This document shows, in pieces, positions 1 through 11,522 of a DNA stretch of 64,000 bases (position 1 is the stretch's first letter; each line of letters opens with the position of its first letter). This stretch comes from Biomphalaria glabrata. Its lineage: Eukaryota; Mollusca; Gastropoda; Planorbidae. The notes below the pieces were generated by a model. That model saw only the letters and a program-made list of their open reading frames with translations, made no database searches and was not told the DNA's origin. The stretch is from the NCBI RefSeq assembly GCF_947242115.1, contig NC_074715.1, positions 54,580,670-54,644,669 on the forward strand. Reading direction: 5' to 3'. Both the position numbers and the translations under genes were made by a program.

Positions 1-944
1 ATGGAATGGGTTGCCTGAGCTAGCCAGGAAAACCAGTGACTTGGCAGAAGTTAAGTCATTGGTTAATATGCATGACTAAATGCATGACGCGTAGGACGTA
101 ATCATCTTCTTTTTTGAAGTAACGTCTGTATTATATAAGATAAGATAAGATTTTTAAGTACTGGTAATTAAATATTTTGTTTAATGCCAACAAGGGAAAT
201 TAATCATTCAACAGTCACAGATATGCTAAATATGTAGGGTTTCGTCCCCATAGATAATTGTGCACGTTATTTCTCCCACATCTATTTTCGGATCAAGTTG
301 AAACTTTAAACAATTATTTTTTTTTACCTAAAAAAACATTAATCAATTAAAAGTTAACCAATTTGCCAATGGACCTCATTCACCAATTGTAAACAAACAA
401 CATTTAATCACGTGATCTTATTGATAAAACAACGAAAAAAAAAACTGTCACGAGACAACCAACATGAATTAAACACGAGATCGTAAATTATATAGAAGAG
501 ATTGGTGAATGAGGTCCATTATATATTGGTTATCAATTATTTTGATATGGAAAAAAATAAAATATCTTCTACAATATTGAAATTTATTGTTGCGAAGGTG
601 GAGTTCTTCCTCCTATAAAAGATTTTTTTTTAAAAAGTATTTCTATATTTTGCCTTTTTCTTGTTCCTATTGTGTCCAGATAGTGTATCCAGTACTTCTG
701 AAAGACCTTTTTGTTCCAGGTTATTTGCATTGCTGGATAGGAGTAAGATCATTCAAAAATCTATTCAGAAAAGCAACAAGTACACTACAAACTTAAATTC
801 CTGTTGTTTTTTTTTAAATTAGATTTTAGATCTATATCTAGACTTAGCTATCACAATGACTTGTTCAATTAAATGAATCATCTGAACATGTTAAGAGGTG
901 GGGAAGTTAACAACGTACACAAATCATTCGTATAATGTTTTATA
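1..944. other. A/T-rich intergenic stretch, nothing recognised
   Basis: No open reading frame with protein-like composition, no splice-bounded exon and no repeat family recognised here. A 69-residue open frame near 587-796 is rich in F, K and Y, as expected from random A/T-rich DNA, and is not called. Confidence 0.5.
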
Positions 945-1078
945 TGTTTCGGATGTTCCTTCAGGACGACGGGGGATGGGAGCGGGCAGGGTTTGTACCC
1001 GGGACCCTCGATGAATCTGAACGACAGTCCAGCGTGCAAACCGCACGCACCGGGCAGCCATCCACGACCAGGCAGCCA
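945..1078 (-). repeat. tRNA-derived SINE, family I
   Basis: Read on the minus strand this has a tRNA-like head: a GCCTGGTCGTGG-like A-box region, then a B-box-like GGGTACAAACCC, followed by CTGCCCGCTCCCATC, and it ends with GAAGGAACATCCGAAACAT. The same order of blocks recurs at 32005-32140, 35145-35280, 45985-46165 and, degraded, at 50250-50340 and 52950-53095, so this is a dispersed family. It makes no protein; a 69-residue open frame lying over it is incidental. The tRNA origin is inferred from the B-box and overall layout. Confidence 0.75.
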
Positions 1079-2635
1079 TTCAAACAATGAATGACAATTG
1101 ATCTATATTTGTTTTGATAGTATTCCTTCTTATTTAGATCGATCTAAAATTACTTAATTCGAGATCATCTAAAATTTAGAGCATTTAAAGTTTAAAAAAA
1201 AAAGGAAAAGCGAAGACCAGAAAGTGAGGACTTAAAATTATAAATGATGGCTCCCCATGTCTCAGAAGACAATGGATGCTCCCATTAGATCTATAAATAC
1301 GAATTAGAAAAAAAGATGACTTCCGCTACAAGTTTTTATTATTGACGTCTGAAACTAACATGACTAGCTAGCTCTATTGACTATTAGACTTTAATTTACA
1401 GTCTGGTATATAGACGCTAGATATTTCATCACGGTAATCTAGATTTATATAGTTACTAGAATCTACTCTAGTATTTCCTGAATCATTCATAAATTTCATA
1501 CATTTATTGTTTATAAATCGATGGCGATGAAGACCATGTCATGCGCATGTCCAGGCCCCATGGCATAGGGGCATACTACGGCATAGGCATAGCATGATGA
1601 TGATGATATTAATGATAGCCCAGATAGACTCACTGGCAATATAAGTTTAAAAGTTGTAAGTTACAAGTAACTACAGTGACTAACAGTGACAGTCTGAGTT
1701 AAGTTAAGAGTCAGAGACAATCTCTTACACTCATCAATGAGTAACACTTACAGTGAGTCACAGATTAATTTAATCATTTAATCTGTTTTTTGTGATCTTT
1801 TGTGAATCAACAACCCATCAGGTACGTAGATATTTCATTATTCTACTGAAATGTAAGCTTATTACAAATAAGTTTGATTGCAATATCCTAATCGAAGTGC
1901 TTTTTTATTACGAGGTTACTAAATTTAACCATTCAATCATGACGTCACGTGAAGCGTCTTGAATACAATTTAGTCTTAAATCGTAAAGTTAATAAATTTT
2001 AAAGCCTGTTACTAAACAAAAAGTTTATATTTCTAAAACAATTATGTTGATGTAATAGTAGACGTGTGTAGGGATTTTAAAAAATTAATTTGTTTTTATT
2101 TTGAGAAGTAAATTGGATAAGGCATTGAGGTGCTCCATGGGACACCGTGTTGGTGTTTTCCATGCATAAATTGTGGTGTCACATGTAGCGTCTAATACGA
2201 GTTCAGGATTTGTTAAGTTTTCTGTATTCATGGAAAGTTTCAATTAAGATTAAATGATTTTAATATATGTAATAAACTATTTTCATAATCATTTTAAATG
2301 AACATTTTTTTTGACATCTTTCATTTTATATTTTTTTGTAATTTTACTTTACATCGTTTGGGGCGTTTCAGTGGACACTACTCCGTTTATTTACAAATGG
2401 TGTCCTAGTTTACGTCTGTTAAGTCCAAATAGATTTTAGTCAATTTTAGTGATACTTTGTTAAAGATTTTTACAGTGTCAGATAATATTAGCTACATCTA
2501 AAAGAAATAAAGCGGTACTGTTTAAAAAATATTAAATAATTAAAATTTACTTATTCTGTAAATAAGATTTAGAACTATTTGATCTTTCGTTTGAGGCGCA
2601 TCTCGGACACTTGTCTTTAAAACTTTAAAAAGCTA
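1079..2635. other. A/T-rich intergenic stretch, nothing recognised
   Basis: Low-complexity A/T-rich DNA with scattered TAGATCTA words. No coding region, RNA gene or mobile element recognised, except the GGTGTCC motif cluster listed separately at 2129-2405. Confidence 0.45.
2129..2405. repeat. Near-palindromic GGTG..CACC motif cluster, left flank
   Basis: GGTGCTCCATGGGACACC at 2129-2146 is close to its own reverse complement. Shorter relatives follow: GGTGTCACATGTAGC from 2175, GTGGACAC near 2371 and GGTGTCC at 2399. Matching motifs occur on the other side of the 3457-6340 gene relic (6542-6900). They could be subterminal repeats of a mobile element or binding sites; their function is unknown. 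Confidence 0.4.
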
Positions 2636-3130
2636 AACTCTAGATCTAGAAATCTAGACTGACTAGACCTCTAGACCTAAATCTAGATTTACTCTAGATC
2701 TAGATCTAATTATGTAATTCATTATCTACATTTACTCTAGATCTAGACCTAGATCTAATTATGTAATTCATTATATTATAGCTAGATTTACTCTTGATCT
2801 AGACCTAGAGTAGAGTACAAGAGTCTAGAATAGTCTAGTCAGTCTAGATCTAATTCAATATCTAGATTTAGATCTAAACTAGATTATTAGATTAGAAATC
2901 ATTAGATCTTTTATGAATCTAGACTAATGACTCTAGACTAGGTCATTAATGACTAGATTTAGATCTAAACTAGATTATTAGATTAGAAATCATTAGATCT
3001 TTTATGAATCTAGACTAATGACATTGACTAGGTCATTAATGACTAGATTTAGAATCTAATTCTAGATTTAATAATATATTTTTCTTTAAATTGACAAGTA
3101 TCTAGAAAATTATCTAGATCTATATTATAG
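2636..3130. repeat. TCTAGATC-rich tandem block with 91-bp duplication
   Basis: Dense runs of the words CTAGATC, TAGATTTA and TCTAGA. Inside it a 91-bp unit starts at 2862, repeats at 2953 and begins again at 3043 (about 2.1 copies). An earlier, looser repeat holds the word TAATTATGTAATTCATTAT twice (about 2707 and 2757). Non-coding. Similar TCTAGATC-rich DNA recurs around 5630-6070 and 7380-7620. Confidence 0.7.
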
Positions 3131-3456
3131 ACCTATTCTATATTAAAATGTAGATTATATCTAAAACAAAGTTTGGTTTAACCTGCACTTAATTTCCATT
3201 GTATTGTTTATACAGTATATTCAATTATATTGTATTCAGTTCTTTCAGTATTAACTTAAGTTAATATAATTAACAGTACTAGTCCTATATTATTGATTGA
3301 GTCTATCCCTATCAAGCAATTATGGGCATTACTAGACTAGATTTAAATAATGCACCAATATATAATATATGTTTATGAAAGTTATTAGTAGGCCTATATA
3401 TAATAGATCTATTTATTTTGATACTTATACATTTTTATAAATTACAGATTTCAGTA

Positions 3457-6070
3457 ATGGAGTATCTGTTAGTTTCAAGGCGTCTACAAGCCAAGAAAGA
3501 CTCTAAATTTACAAGCATCAAAGCCTGAGCCGTGTTGCTGTTTTAGAGTGGAGAGAAAAGGAAAGGTTAAGAAAAGCTGCATACAGGGCCTAGTTAAGCC
3601 CACATGAAGAAGCTTGGATAAACAGAAAACGCAAAGAAAGAAAACAGCAAGCTAATAGTCCACTTAATGTAATCTCAGCAGAGGTTGATGAATCACTAGG
3701 TACTGGATTCCAGACTCCAGTGGCAAAAAGAATGGCTGTTTCAAGGGCTTTGATGAAATTGCCTAGATCACCCAAGAAATATGCTGCAGTTTTTGATGGT
3801 CTCACACAAATATGCTCTCCAAGAAAAAGTAAAGCTGTCAATGACATACGCTTTCTGCGCCTACCTGAGAGAAGAAAGCTCATCTTTCTAAACAACATTA
3901 AAGAAAGTATCAAAACCTAACTACACTCCACCAACAAAAAAAAAGTCAGATGTCTAGTGCTCATAGACATGTACTCTGCAGTATCCTTAGTAAGTACAAG
4001 AAACTTAGAGGTTGTGCTACTCATTTCTAACATTTTGGTCTTCCAAGAAGTTTTATGTCCAAGTGCAAATCAGAACAAATTGCAAGAAAAAAAATGAAGT
4101 GATTGCATTGCACAAAATGCCTTGGAAACAATATTCATTTTTTACAGTAGAGAGGATGTCTCAAGAACTGATCCCTCTCAATCATCTGTTAGTGCTCAAA
4201 CAGGAAAACGTTTCATGCAAAAGCTACTTAACATAAGATGCAGTCTTGCTTATGTGAGTTCTGTTTGAAGATTTTTCTTTATATAGAGGGCATTAATAAA
4301 TTTCTGATCAAAAAAGGACACAGAGAGCTGACATTAAAAAAATCCAGCTTCATCACTCGACGGTGATGGTACACTGCGAAAGGTAACAAAGTGGCGACCA
4401 GTAAATAAAGAAGGATCTTTCAATGACCTAGTGAGAGGTATTACATCTAACACTATTGCTTACAGAAATAGAAGCTGTTTCTGCTTTCCATGCAGAAATC
4501 CATATGGCAGTCAGTGCCTGCATGATGAAATATGTGGATCTTGGAAGGTGTTCAAACTTCAGAAACAAAATGGTAAGTACTTGTATTTATTTATTTTTAA
4601 ATAGCACTTTACAATTATCTGAGAAAAAACATTATTCATTTTAAAATTAGCTAATTGATTTCTAAATGAAATTGTTTCTTTTTCTTCAGTAGTGCAATCT
4701 CAGTCAAATCTTGAAGACTGTTTGGATGTCAGTCCCATATGCTCAAATTCAAAGGTAAAGAGCTTTTACATATAAACATTTAAAAAATTTTCATTGAATC
4801 TTATGTTACCTGTATTGTATAAGTTGTTTTTTAATAATATACCCTGCTAAATAATTTTATACTCACTTTAGAAATTAAGTATTTCAGCCCCATGTTGTTG
4901 TTTTTTCAGGCCCAAACAAATTCCTTCACTAATCAAAAGTACATTGTAAATAGCTGTGTGATTGTCAAGTATGGGGAAATATTCTATCCAGGTATAATTT
5001 TTTGCACTGTGTACCTTTTAATTTCAATAAACAAGTTCAAAGTATGTTTTAGATTGAAGTATTAACTTTTCAACATTGCTGGTATTTTTTTTTCTTACAG
5101 GTGTTGTGATAGAAGTCCTGGATGATCAGCGCAGAAATAATTTTTTAAAAAGGCACAGACAGACCTGCCTACCGTTACGCAAAATGCGTATTCGTTACAC
5201 AAAATCTCCCAAAAATGACAGTCAGTACGCAAATACGCTTTCAACCCGTCGCGTTCTTCATTTCGTATCCTTCCCCCCCCCCCCCCCCCCTCTTGCCTAG
5301 CTTACCATCGGTCACGGAGGTCACGCTAAGCCGTCCTGTTGGGGGGGGGGGGGGGGAGGGAACAGAAAAGGTGGGGGAACACATTGTGTTCAGATCTATA
5401 CGTTGATTGGTTCTTAAAAGCATAGATTTAGTCTAGAAATGAAGAACGCGAGAGTGAGGGAGTGGCGGGTTGGTACCGTCAGTTAGCTGATACACCAACG
5501 TGACTTTTTTTTTGTAAGTTCATTAGTAGAAAATAATTATGTTGAATCCCTGATTCCCGTATTCATTTGTATAGAAAAAAAATATCGAAGTGCTATCGAT
5601 TCAAAACACATTGAGTGACATTGTAGATATCTAGTCTAGATCTATATCTGGATTCTAGATCTAGAATCTAGATAACTTAGTTATACAGGAATAGATCTAG
5701 CTAGACATTACGACTGATGATTACGTTATGTCATGAGTCTCTACATTACTCTATAATCTAGATCCAATTTAGTTGCAGTATGATTTAGATTGACTAGATC
5801 TAGATCGATAACATCTACTAACATCTAGTCTAGATCTAGACTAGATTAAATTCTTAGTCTTAGTATAGAATAGATCAAGGATGAAGGTAGGCTTACGAAA
5901 GTTTGGAGTAGACCTACGTTTGTAGCGGATCCACGGCATCGGTAACACTCTTGAGCCCAGATCTAGAGTAGATTATATTCATTATATAGACATAGATCCA
6001 AATCTAGTCTAGATATCATCTCTATTGTCGTATTGATTTAGATTGTAGATCTAATCATGACATTTAGATC

Positions 6071-6117
<47 letters not shown>

Positions 6118-6340
6118 CAAAATAGTGGTTCGCGTAAGTGTTACGCATTCTGGTGCCAAAATACGCATTTTGACCATCAGCGTTACGCATTTGGACTTTT
6201 TTTGGTAGGCAGGTCTGCACAGAAATAAAAAATATATTTGTATATCCAGAAGTGCAGGACATACAGTTAGTGTAAGCAGACATGATTGTTACTGAAGTGA
6301 TGTTGATACCAAATGGCAATAGTTTGAGAGTGGAATGTTT
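3457..6340 (+). pseudogene. Broken spliced gene of an uncharacterised multi-copy animal family
   Basis: The first block (about 3525-3920) reads EWREKERLRKAAYRA, then stop TAG at 3591, then a basic stretch with INRKRKERK, LPRSPKKYAAVF and CSPRKSKAV. Later exons have good splice sites: 4466-4572 (cysteine-rich, CFCFPC), 4690-4754, 4910-4991 (VIVKYGEIFYPG) and from 5101 (VVIEVLDDQ). The last exon is split by the TIR element at 5160-6217. The tail near 6280-6345 can read VTEVMLIPNGNSLRV, followed by an AATAAA signal at 6359. The layout (basic arginine-rich start, SPRK repeats, late YxG..YPG module) resembles an uncharacterised family present in many copies in invertebrates and fish, as I remember it; I assign no function. 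The region 3920-4450 is frame-scrambled. It may be part of a mobile element, given the flanking motifs. Confidence 0.5.
5160..6217. mobile_element. Non-autonomous TIR element (MITE-like), 1058 bp
   Basis: The left end CAGACCTGCCTACC (5160-5173) is matched by its exact reverse complement GGTAGGCAGGTCTG (6204-6217). Both sides are flanked by CACAGA (5154-5159 and 6218-6223), a 6-bp target duplication. TTACGCA/TGCGTA words repeat just inside both ends. The interior holds a poly-C run (about 5270-5290), a poly-G run (5341-5356), a TCTAGATC-rich core and a (TA)n run (about 6075-6113). No transposase frame is seen. It sits in the last exon of the host gene relic, so it inserted after that gene arrived. 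The superfamily is undecided; a 6-bp duplication does not settle it. Confidence 0.8.
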
Positions 6341-6358
6341 TGATTTCTGAATTTGTCA

Positions 6359-6364
6359 AATAAA
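6359..6364 (+). terminator. Poly(A) signal AATAAA of the gene relic
   Basis: AATAAA lies shortly downstream of the stop that closes the last readable coding piece of the 3457-6340 relic, followed by T-rich DNA. The position fits a 3' end but is unconfirmed. Confidence 0.35.
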
Positions 6365-6541
6365 ATTTGTGTACAGTTTTATGCCTTTTCTTTTCTTTCT
6401 TTTTTTTCAAACCTTTTTCTGTGTGTTAAAACTAACAAAAGATATAAAATATATATTGTCAATAATTTAAAATAATAACGATCATTGACTTGTGCACAGA
6501 TAAGACAAAAATGTACACTTATAAACATTATTTTAAAAAAT

Positions 6542-6900
6542 GGTGTCCCATGAAGCACCAGAAACATTTTGTGAAATTAAAGCAGCATTTTTACAAATGG
6601 GTACTTTATGACTAGAATACTGAACTTAATAATAAGTCTAATGGATCACTTTAGTGCAAAAATAAAATAATTTCTATATTCTCACAGAATATCTTTTAAA
6701 AAAAACTTTAACCTGTAGTGTCACAGGTGCTACGGTGTCCCAATTTTTTAATTGAACTCAAATCCACTTTTTCTATTCAAAAGCATAAAATTTAGTATCT
6801 AAAGACTAATAACAATAAAGACAGTTATATTATGCTAAAATACAATGAATTTATCAATTGGTAGTTGTTAAATTATCAAGTGGTGTCCCGGTGATGCACC
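6542..6900. repeat. Near-palindromic GGTG..CACC motif cluster, right flank
   Basis: GGTGTCCCATGAAGCACC (6542-6559), GGTGCTACGGTGTCCC (6726-6741) and GGTGTCCCGGTGATGCACC (6882-6900) are variants of one motif. The first matches the reverse complement of the 2129-2146 copy at 17 of 18 positions, so the two flanks of the gene relic carry it in opposite orientation. Confidence 0.45.
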
Positions 6901-7079
6901 TGTGACGCAAAAGGGGGTACCCCTTGAATAGACACTTCTGTCAAAATCTACATCTTGCAATTCATTTTCTATTGATAAATTCTTAAAGTGAACTGGTTGA
7001 AGAAGTGAATACAGTTGAAATGAAACCAAAAACTTCAACTTTAATTTTTAGCATAATGTGACACTTTTTGGCACCAGTA

Positions 7080-7640
7080 CTGGAGAAACACTCATATAGA
7101 AATCTAGATCTATGTGGTGACTATGACCACTAAGTGACAGTCTACTACTTAGTACTAGATCTAGGTATTCTAGTATTACAATAACACTTAGTAAGAAAGT
7201 GAAAGTGCTGCCTGTAATGCTGTATTGTTGCCTGATGTAGAATCTTAATGCATCTAGAAATTTAGTCTGACCTATGACTAAGTCTGTACGATTTATGACA
7301 TTATATATAATGTCACCCTAACATCATGTTATCATATTTATGATGTCCTGATAACTAGGTTTATCACTACATCTATATCCTATAGATCTAGTCAATAGAG
7401 TCTGAATAGACTCATTGCTGCGAAATGCCTGCAACGGTATTCATGATAGTCAACGTGACAATAATATGATTCATAAAGACATAGATCTAACTATGTCTAT
7501 AACAATTAAGATTACTAAGAATACTTTGATATGACTTGAATCAATCTAGATCTTTAACTATGTCTATAACAATCAAGATTACTATGATAACTTTGATATG
7601 ACTTGAATCTATCTAGATCTTTAACTTAAGTAGTCTTATT
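7080..7640. repeat. TAGATC-rich DNA with a 67-bp tandem duplication
   Basis: The unit starting at 7489 (AACTATGTCTATAACAAT) is repeated from 7556, about 67 bp later, with few differences. The surrounding DNA has many TCTAGATC words. Non-coding. Confidence 0.6.
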
Positions 7641-7799
7641 CTTAGTCCCAGAATCAGAAAATGGCTGTCAACTGTCTTTGTTGTTGTCACCTTCTCCTTT
7701 AAGCTTCTTCAGAGAGTATGCTTTTCAAGAACAAGAATCATGAGTCAATAATATTCTTAAAACTTAAAATATTGTTGCTTTAAATTTAGTATGTAGTTT

Positions 7800-8155
7800 A
7801 TAGTTTAGTAACATCTTTCCATTCAGATCTCTCTTGAGCTTTTTATCTCTATGCCGAAACTCTAAGTTGTTGTAGATCTGTCGCCATATCTTCAATCCAT
7901 TTTATTTATGTTCTGCCCTTTGTTTTTTGTTGGTATACTTTTTTCGCTCCTCTGTTGTCTGACATTCTTTTGGAGTAATCTTCCCAATGTAATCTGCTCT
8001 TTTTTATACATTTTTCTAAGGATTTGTTATCTCCAAGTATTTAGCAGACTTTCTGTTGTTTTGTCAGTGCCCAGGTCTCACTTGCATACATGGCTACTGG
8101 TCTTATGATGTTTATATATACTTCCCTTTGATTCTCCAGACCATCACACTAATGA
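7800..8155 (-). mobile_element. Non-LTR retrotransposon relic, reverse transcriptase C-terminal end
   Basis: On the minus strand, near 8155-8060, the frame reads REVYINIIRPVAMYASETWAL, which matches the conserved LYGSETW segment after the reverse transcriptase palm in RTE/CR1-like LINEs. The frame is then interrupted. Plus-strand frames over it are incidental. A short 3' piece of an old insertion. Confidence 0.6.
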
Positions 8156-8339
8156 AATAACACAATAATTTTCTGGCAGAATGATCTCCACCTAACAAAC
8201 CAAATTATGTCTGTGACATTACTTCAGCAGATGGTGCTACTGTTTGTCAACATCACTTGTTTTTTTATTTACCATGTGAGGCTACTGAAAAATAAATCCA
8301 CTTTCAATATTTTTTGGAAATAAATTTATTTGTTTGGCT

Positions 8340-8830
8340 TTATATGTTGTAATGATTCTCTCCAACAGGCCTTCTGTAAACACTGATCAACACAACAAAT
8401 CCAACTCAAGAACTTGACAACAAGAGTTCCAAAATAATGTGGTTCTTTAATAACAAACAAATAACATCCAATATAAATACTACACAATTGTCTACAGGAT
8501 ACACTGGCTAAAAATGCTTTACTAAACTCTAAATTGCTGTACTGCCATACTAAACTCTCTATCTATTCTGGACTCATACTACTTCACTTGAGAATTCACT
8601 ACTAATTCACTTGAGAATTCACTATCCCCGGACTGACTTCACTGTAGACTAATAGTTTGGTTCCCCTAAGGTTTCAATCACATGATCATAACATGAGTCA
8701 TATTTATGTGTAACATTCATACCAGTACTGTCCCTTGTCCATCAACACTCTACACTTAACTGTATTACTGGCCTGTGTCAAATTTGTCAGGTTATGACAC
8801 ACAGTTAACCCTATCATGTCCTTCAGAAAT
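8340..8830. other. Unidentified non-coding segment, possibly a dispersed repeat
   Basis: The base composition is less A/T-rich than the surroundings. There is an internal direct repeat of TTCACTTGAGAATTCACTA (about 8583 and 8609). No coding potential, no terminal repeats and no tRNA-like boxes were found. It may be part of a repeat family but no second copy is in this window. Confidence 0.25.
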
Positions 8831-9474
8831 GAACATTTCTTCAACTGAGCCTAAACTTCTTGCTGGATGGCAGGGGATGAGCTGGATTCAAACTTGGAAC
8901 ATCATCTTGATGACAGGATGGCTGCCTGGTTGCTGGTCTTGATTGTCTTCAGTTCAAACCCTGCCTGTCATCATCTCTTGCAATTCTTAGGTGGTTTGTG
9001 TTAGGATGTAATACTTTTTCAAATCTGAAGGAATATCAGAAACAAGTAAAAGCAACAAACAGCATGATCAATGACCACATGAACAGGCAAGCATTCATCT
9101 GCATTACTAGTATCCAATTCAATAGATATATATTTTTATATATAGATCTATATACTAATATTTAATTATTGTGCTTTGTAGCCTAGATATAGCCTAGATA
9201 TTGTGCTGTATACTGTGTAATATATGTACTGTATAGCCATATAGTGCTACAGAATGTAAAATATAGCCTAGAAATTGCACTATAAATTTAGTTTTTGATA
9301 GAGTTACATGAGTTTATTTGAATGTATGATTAGTTAAAATTAAGTGACCATGTATTCTCTGACCCAGTTTCTAGAGTCAAGCTTGCCTTATTTTCTGTCA
9401 GTGATAAACATAAATATAAATAAGTTGACACTTGAGTTATCTTCAAGTTTTCTCCTTGATTTCCTTCCCTTAAG
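8831..9474. other. Intergenic; SINE-like scraps only
   Basis: Around 8870-8990 are words such as GGATGGCTGCCTGGTTGCTG and TTCAAACCCTGCCTGTCATC that recall family I SINE heads and B boxes, apparently two scrambled pieces. The rest is A/T-rich with TATAGCCTAGA words. No gene seen. Confidence 0.35.
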
Positions 9475-9641
9475 TATCTGCACTATTCAACACATTCAAA
9501 GAGGAAGCAGCAGCACAAACTTCACAATTTTTGAGTCTTTCTATTCTGTTGTTGTCATGTTCTCCACTGATGGCTATGGAGAATTTTTCCGACATTTGGC
9601 TGGGTCGACTCTTTATGATTCTAACCATTGCCCTGGCCTTT
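9475..9641 (+). CDS. Slo2-like exon: pore loop and S6
   Basis: The frame reads ICTIQHIQRG, then FESFYSVVVMFSTDGYGE, matching the Slo2 pore helix and filter (GIQHLERA, then FSTVGYGD). After one extra T in a run of five (9584-9588), S6 continues in the next frame as DIWLGRLFMILTIALAF. The acceptor is taken at the pyrimidine-rich TTCCCTTAAG and the donor at GTTATA, because that keeps phase with the next exon; the donor choice is uncertain. Confidence 0.65.
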
Positions 9642-9777
9642 GTTATATGTAATCATACTCAAGTCTCCCAATCTAGCTAAGTAAAGGGATACTTTACCTT
9701 ACTACAAACATTCCAATGGAACTTAAACATTTTAACTCATTTCTTCTAACTGGTTCATTGTTATAAATCCATTCTAG

Positions 9778-9942
9778 ATTGAAGGAATCTTAGCCACATA
9801 CATGGAAAGAGTTAACTGTGGTGGAGACTACCGTTTGGGTCTATCTAAGATCAAGAAGCATGTGATTGTCTGTTCTACAACATTAACTCTTGACAGCCTG
9901 ATAGACTTCCTGAATGAGTTTTATGGTAATCCTAACTTAGAG
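9778..9942 (+). CDS. Slo2-like exon: post-S6 segment and first RCK1 strand
   Basis: 55 codons between TTCTAG and GTGAGG. ATYMERVNCGGDY matches the Slo2 WMERQKSGGNY segment, and KKHVIVCSTTLTLDSLIDFL plus NEFYGNP match KHVVLCVSSLKIDLLMDFL plus NEFYAHP, the first beta-alpha unit of the RCK1 gating domain. The exon is clean, with no stop. The next RCK1 exons were not found downstream. Confidence 0.8.
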
Positions 9943-10474
9943 GTGAGGCCATTGCTTGAATATATGACCATTAATAGCACTTTAAAAGAGTTGTACTTTA
10001 AGGCTCTCATAAAATAACAAAAATACTACAGATTTGATGAGGTAACCTCCACTTGGGAGTCATTTTACAGAAGATTGAATCATATCAACTTGCAAAGAGA
10101 TATGTGGCTAAATTTTAAAAAAATTGAATAACAAAATAGTTTAATTTTTTCAGCTATTTAGTAAAAAATATTGATAAAAACACTATTGGCTTTGATTCTC
10201 ATGGCATATAACTTATAACAAAACAAACACAAATGAATAGTTAGACTACCACATGATAAAGAAAGGTTTGAGGTAAGTAATCTTTAATCATGGGTTATGT
10301 TGGCAAATGACATGCAGGTTTTTTTCGTCTTTCTCCCACAAAACTTCAGAGGCCTCTAGGATATGGCTGAGTTGCAGGTGGTCATGACTTCCACAGTATG
10401 ATGTGGAGGGTTATAAGGGAAAACCTGCACAATCTATTCACCCTAACACAAAAAACTTCCCACAAGCCTCAGCT

Positions 10475-10530
10475 GAAGGCACGGTGGCTAAGCGGTAAAG
10501 TCTAGTAATGTGCTTCTCCAGTTCCGCCGT
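10475..10530 (+). repeat. Fragment of SINE family II head
   Basis: ACGGTGGCTAAGCGGTAAAG matches the tRNA-Leu/Ser-like head of the full SINE at 50529-50801 (GGTGGCTGAGCGGTAAAG); only the first about 55 bases can be followed. Confidence 0.55.
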
Positions 10531-11522
10531 ATGGTAACGTGATCAATTTGATTCTCTGTTTTATTGTCTAGTGAAACCCATGTCACTTTGTGGCATTTTT
10601 TGTGGGGGGAAAATGCTGCCTCCTATCACTAATTCATTAAATGTGCAGAAGTCTGCAAACTTTTCTCCATTTTCTTTTATGATGCCAAGTCCATGGGTGC
10701 CCATACTTTTCTCTCTCTCTCTCTCTGTGTCACTTCCCACTTTGGCATTCAAGTCTCCCATGAGGATCAAAACATCTCTTGTAGGTATTTTGTCAACTTT
10801 ACTTTGCAGTTGGTCATAAAATGTATTTTTGTCAGTATCACTTGCAAGGTTGGTGGGAGCATAGCACATAATGATGTGAACATTTTTGAACTTAGACTAA
10901 AATTTGGCTCTAATTATTCATTCTGAAACTTAGACTTTTGAAAGCGTCCTTGTTTAGTAGTAGTGCTACACCATTTTCATGTAAGTCATCTTCTTTTTCC
11001 TTTCCAGAGAAGAAAAGGGTTTCTCCTGATTGCAGTCTTGTTTCACCAAATGTGTTCCATCGAAATTCACTCATTTCCAGGATCTGTAGTATGTAGTTGG
11101 CCATTTCCTTGGCAATTGGAGCACATCTACCTGGTTCTAGTAAAGTAAGTTCCATGTTCCCAAGTTAAATGCTGCCTTCTGAATAAGGAAGTGTTTCTTT
11201 TTCATTGGTTTAAGTAGAGTGGTTGGCCTCACAGGATTCGTTCGACTTTCCCTGCATAGCTTCATAAGTCTCCTTTGTGGAGCTCTACTTTCGCCTCTGA
11301 CAATGTTTAGTGTTTGTGTTTTTGTTCTGGTTTCTATAACACTATTTTTTCAATGGACAGGTTGTTAGCCTATTGCACAACCCCTGTGTCCCGTGGAGGG
11401 GGATGCACCTTTTGTCTGGCCTCTTTCCAGCAGACCTGTCTGGCTTGGTAGTACCTGCCAGGAGTGATGAGCTCCCGCCGGTATAGCTCTGAGGGTCATT
11501 GAGGCACTCAAGCTGTCACACC
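10490..11522 (-). mobile_element. RTE-like LINE, 5' end and endonuclease
   Basis: Read from 11522 downwards on the minus strand: a leader with the conserved-looking tract GCTATACCGGCGGGAGCTC, then an apurinic endonuclease-type domain with ILEMSEFRWN, NGVALLLNK and, further on, MCYAPTNLASDTDKNTFYDQ and LILMGDLNAKVG. These are motifs of the endonuclease in RTE-type LINEs that databases often label craniofacial development protein 2-like. The frame is interrupted once between the two blocks. It stops before the reverse transcriptase and abuts a plus-strand LINE tail at 11523. Confidence 0.8.

Noticed and set aside
3590-3913. 107-residue minus-strand open frame
   Set aside because: Shadow of the plus-strand gene relic, whose basic SPRK-rich frame has splice-supported downstream exons.
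5076-5423. Open frames around the poly-C and poly-G tracts
   Set aside because: Artefacts of homopolymers inside the TIR element; the only supported coding part is the start of the host exon at 5101.
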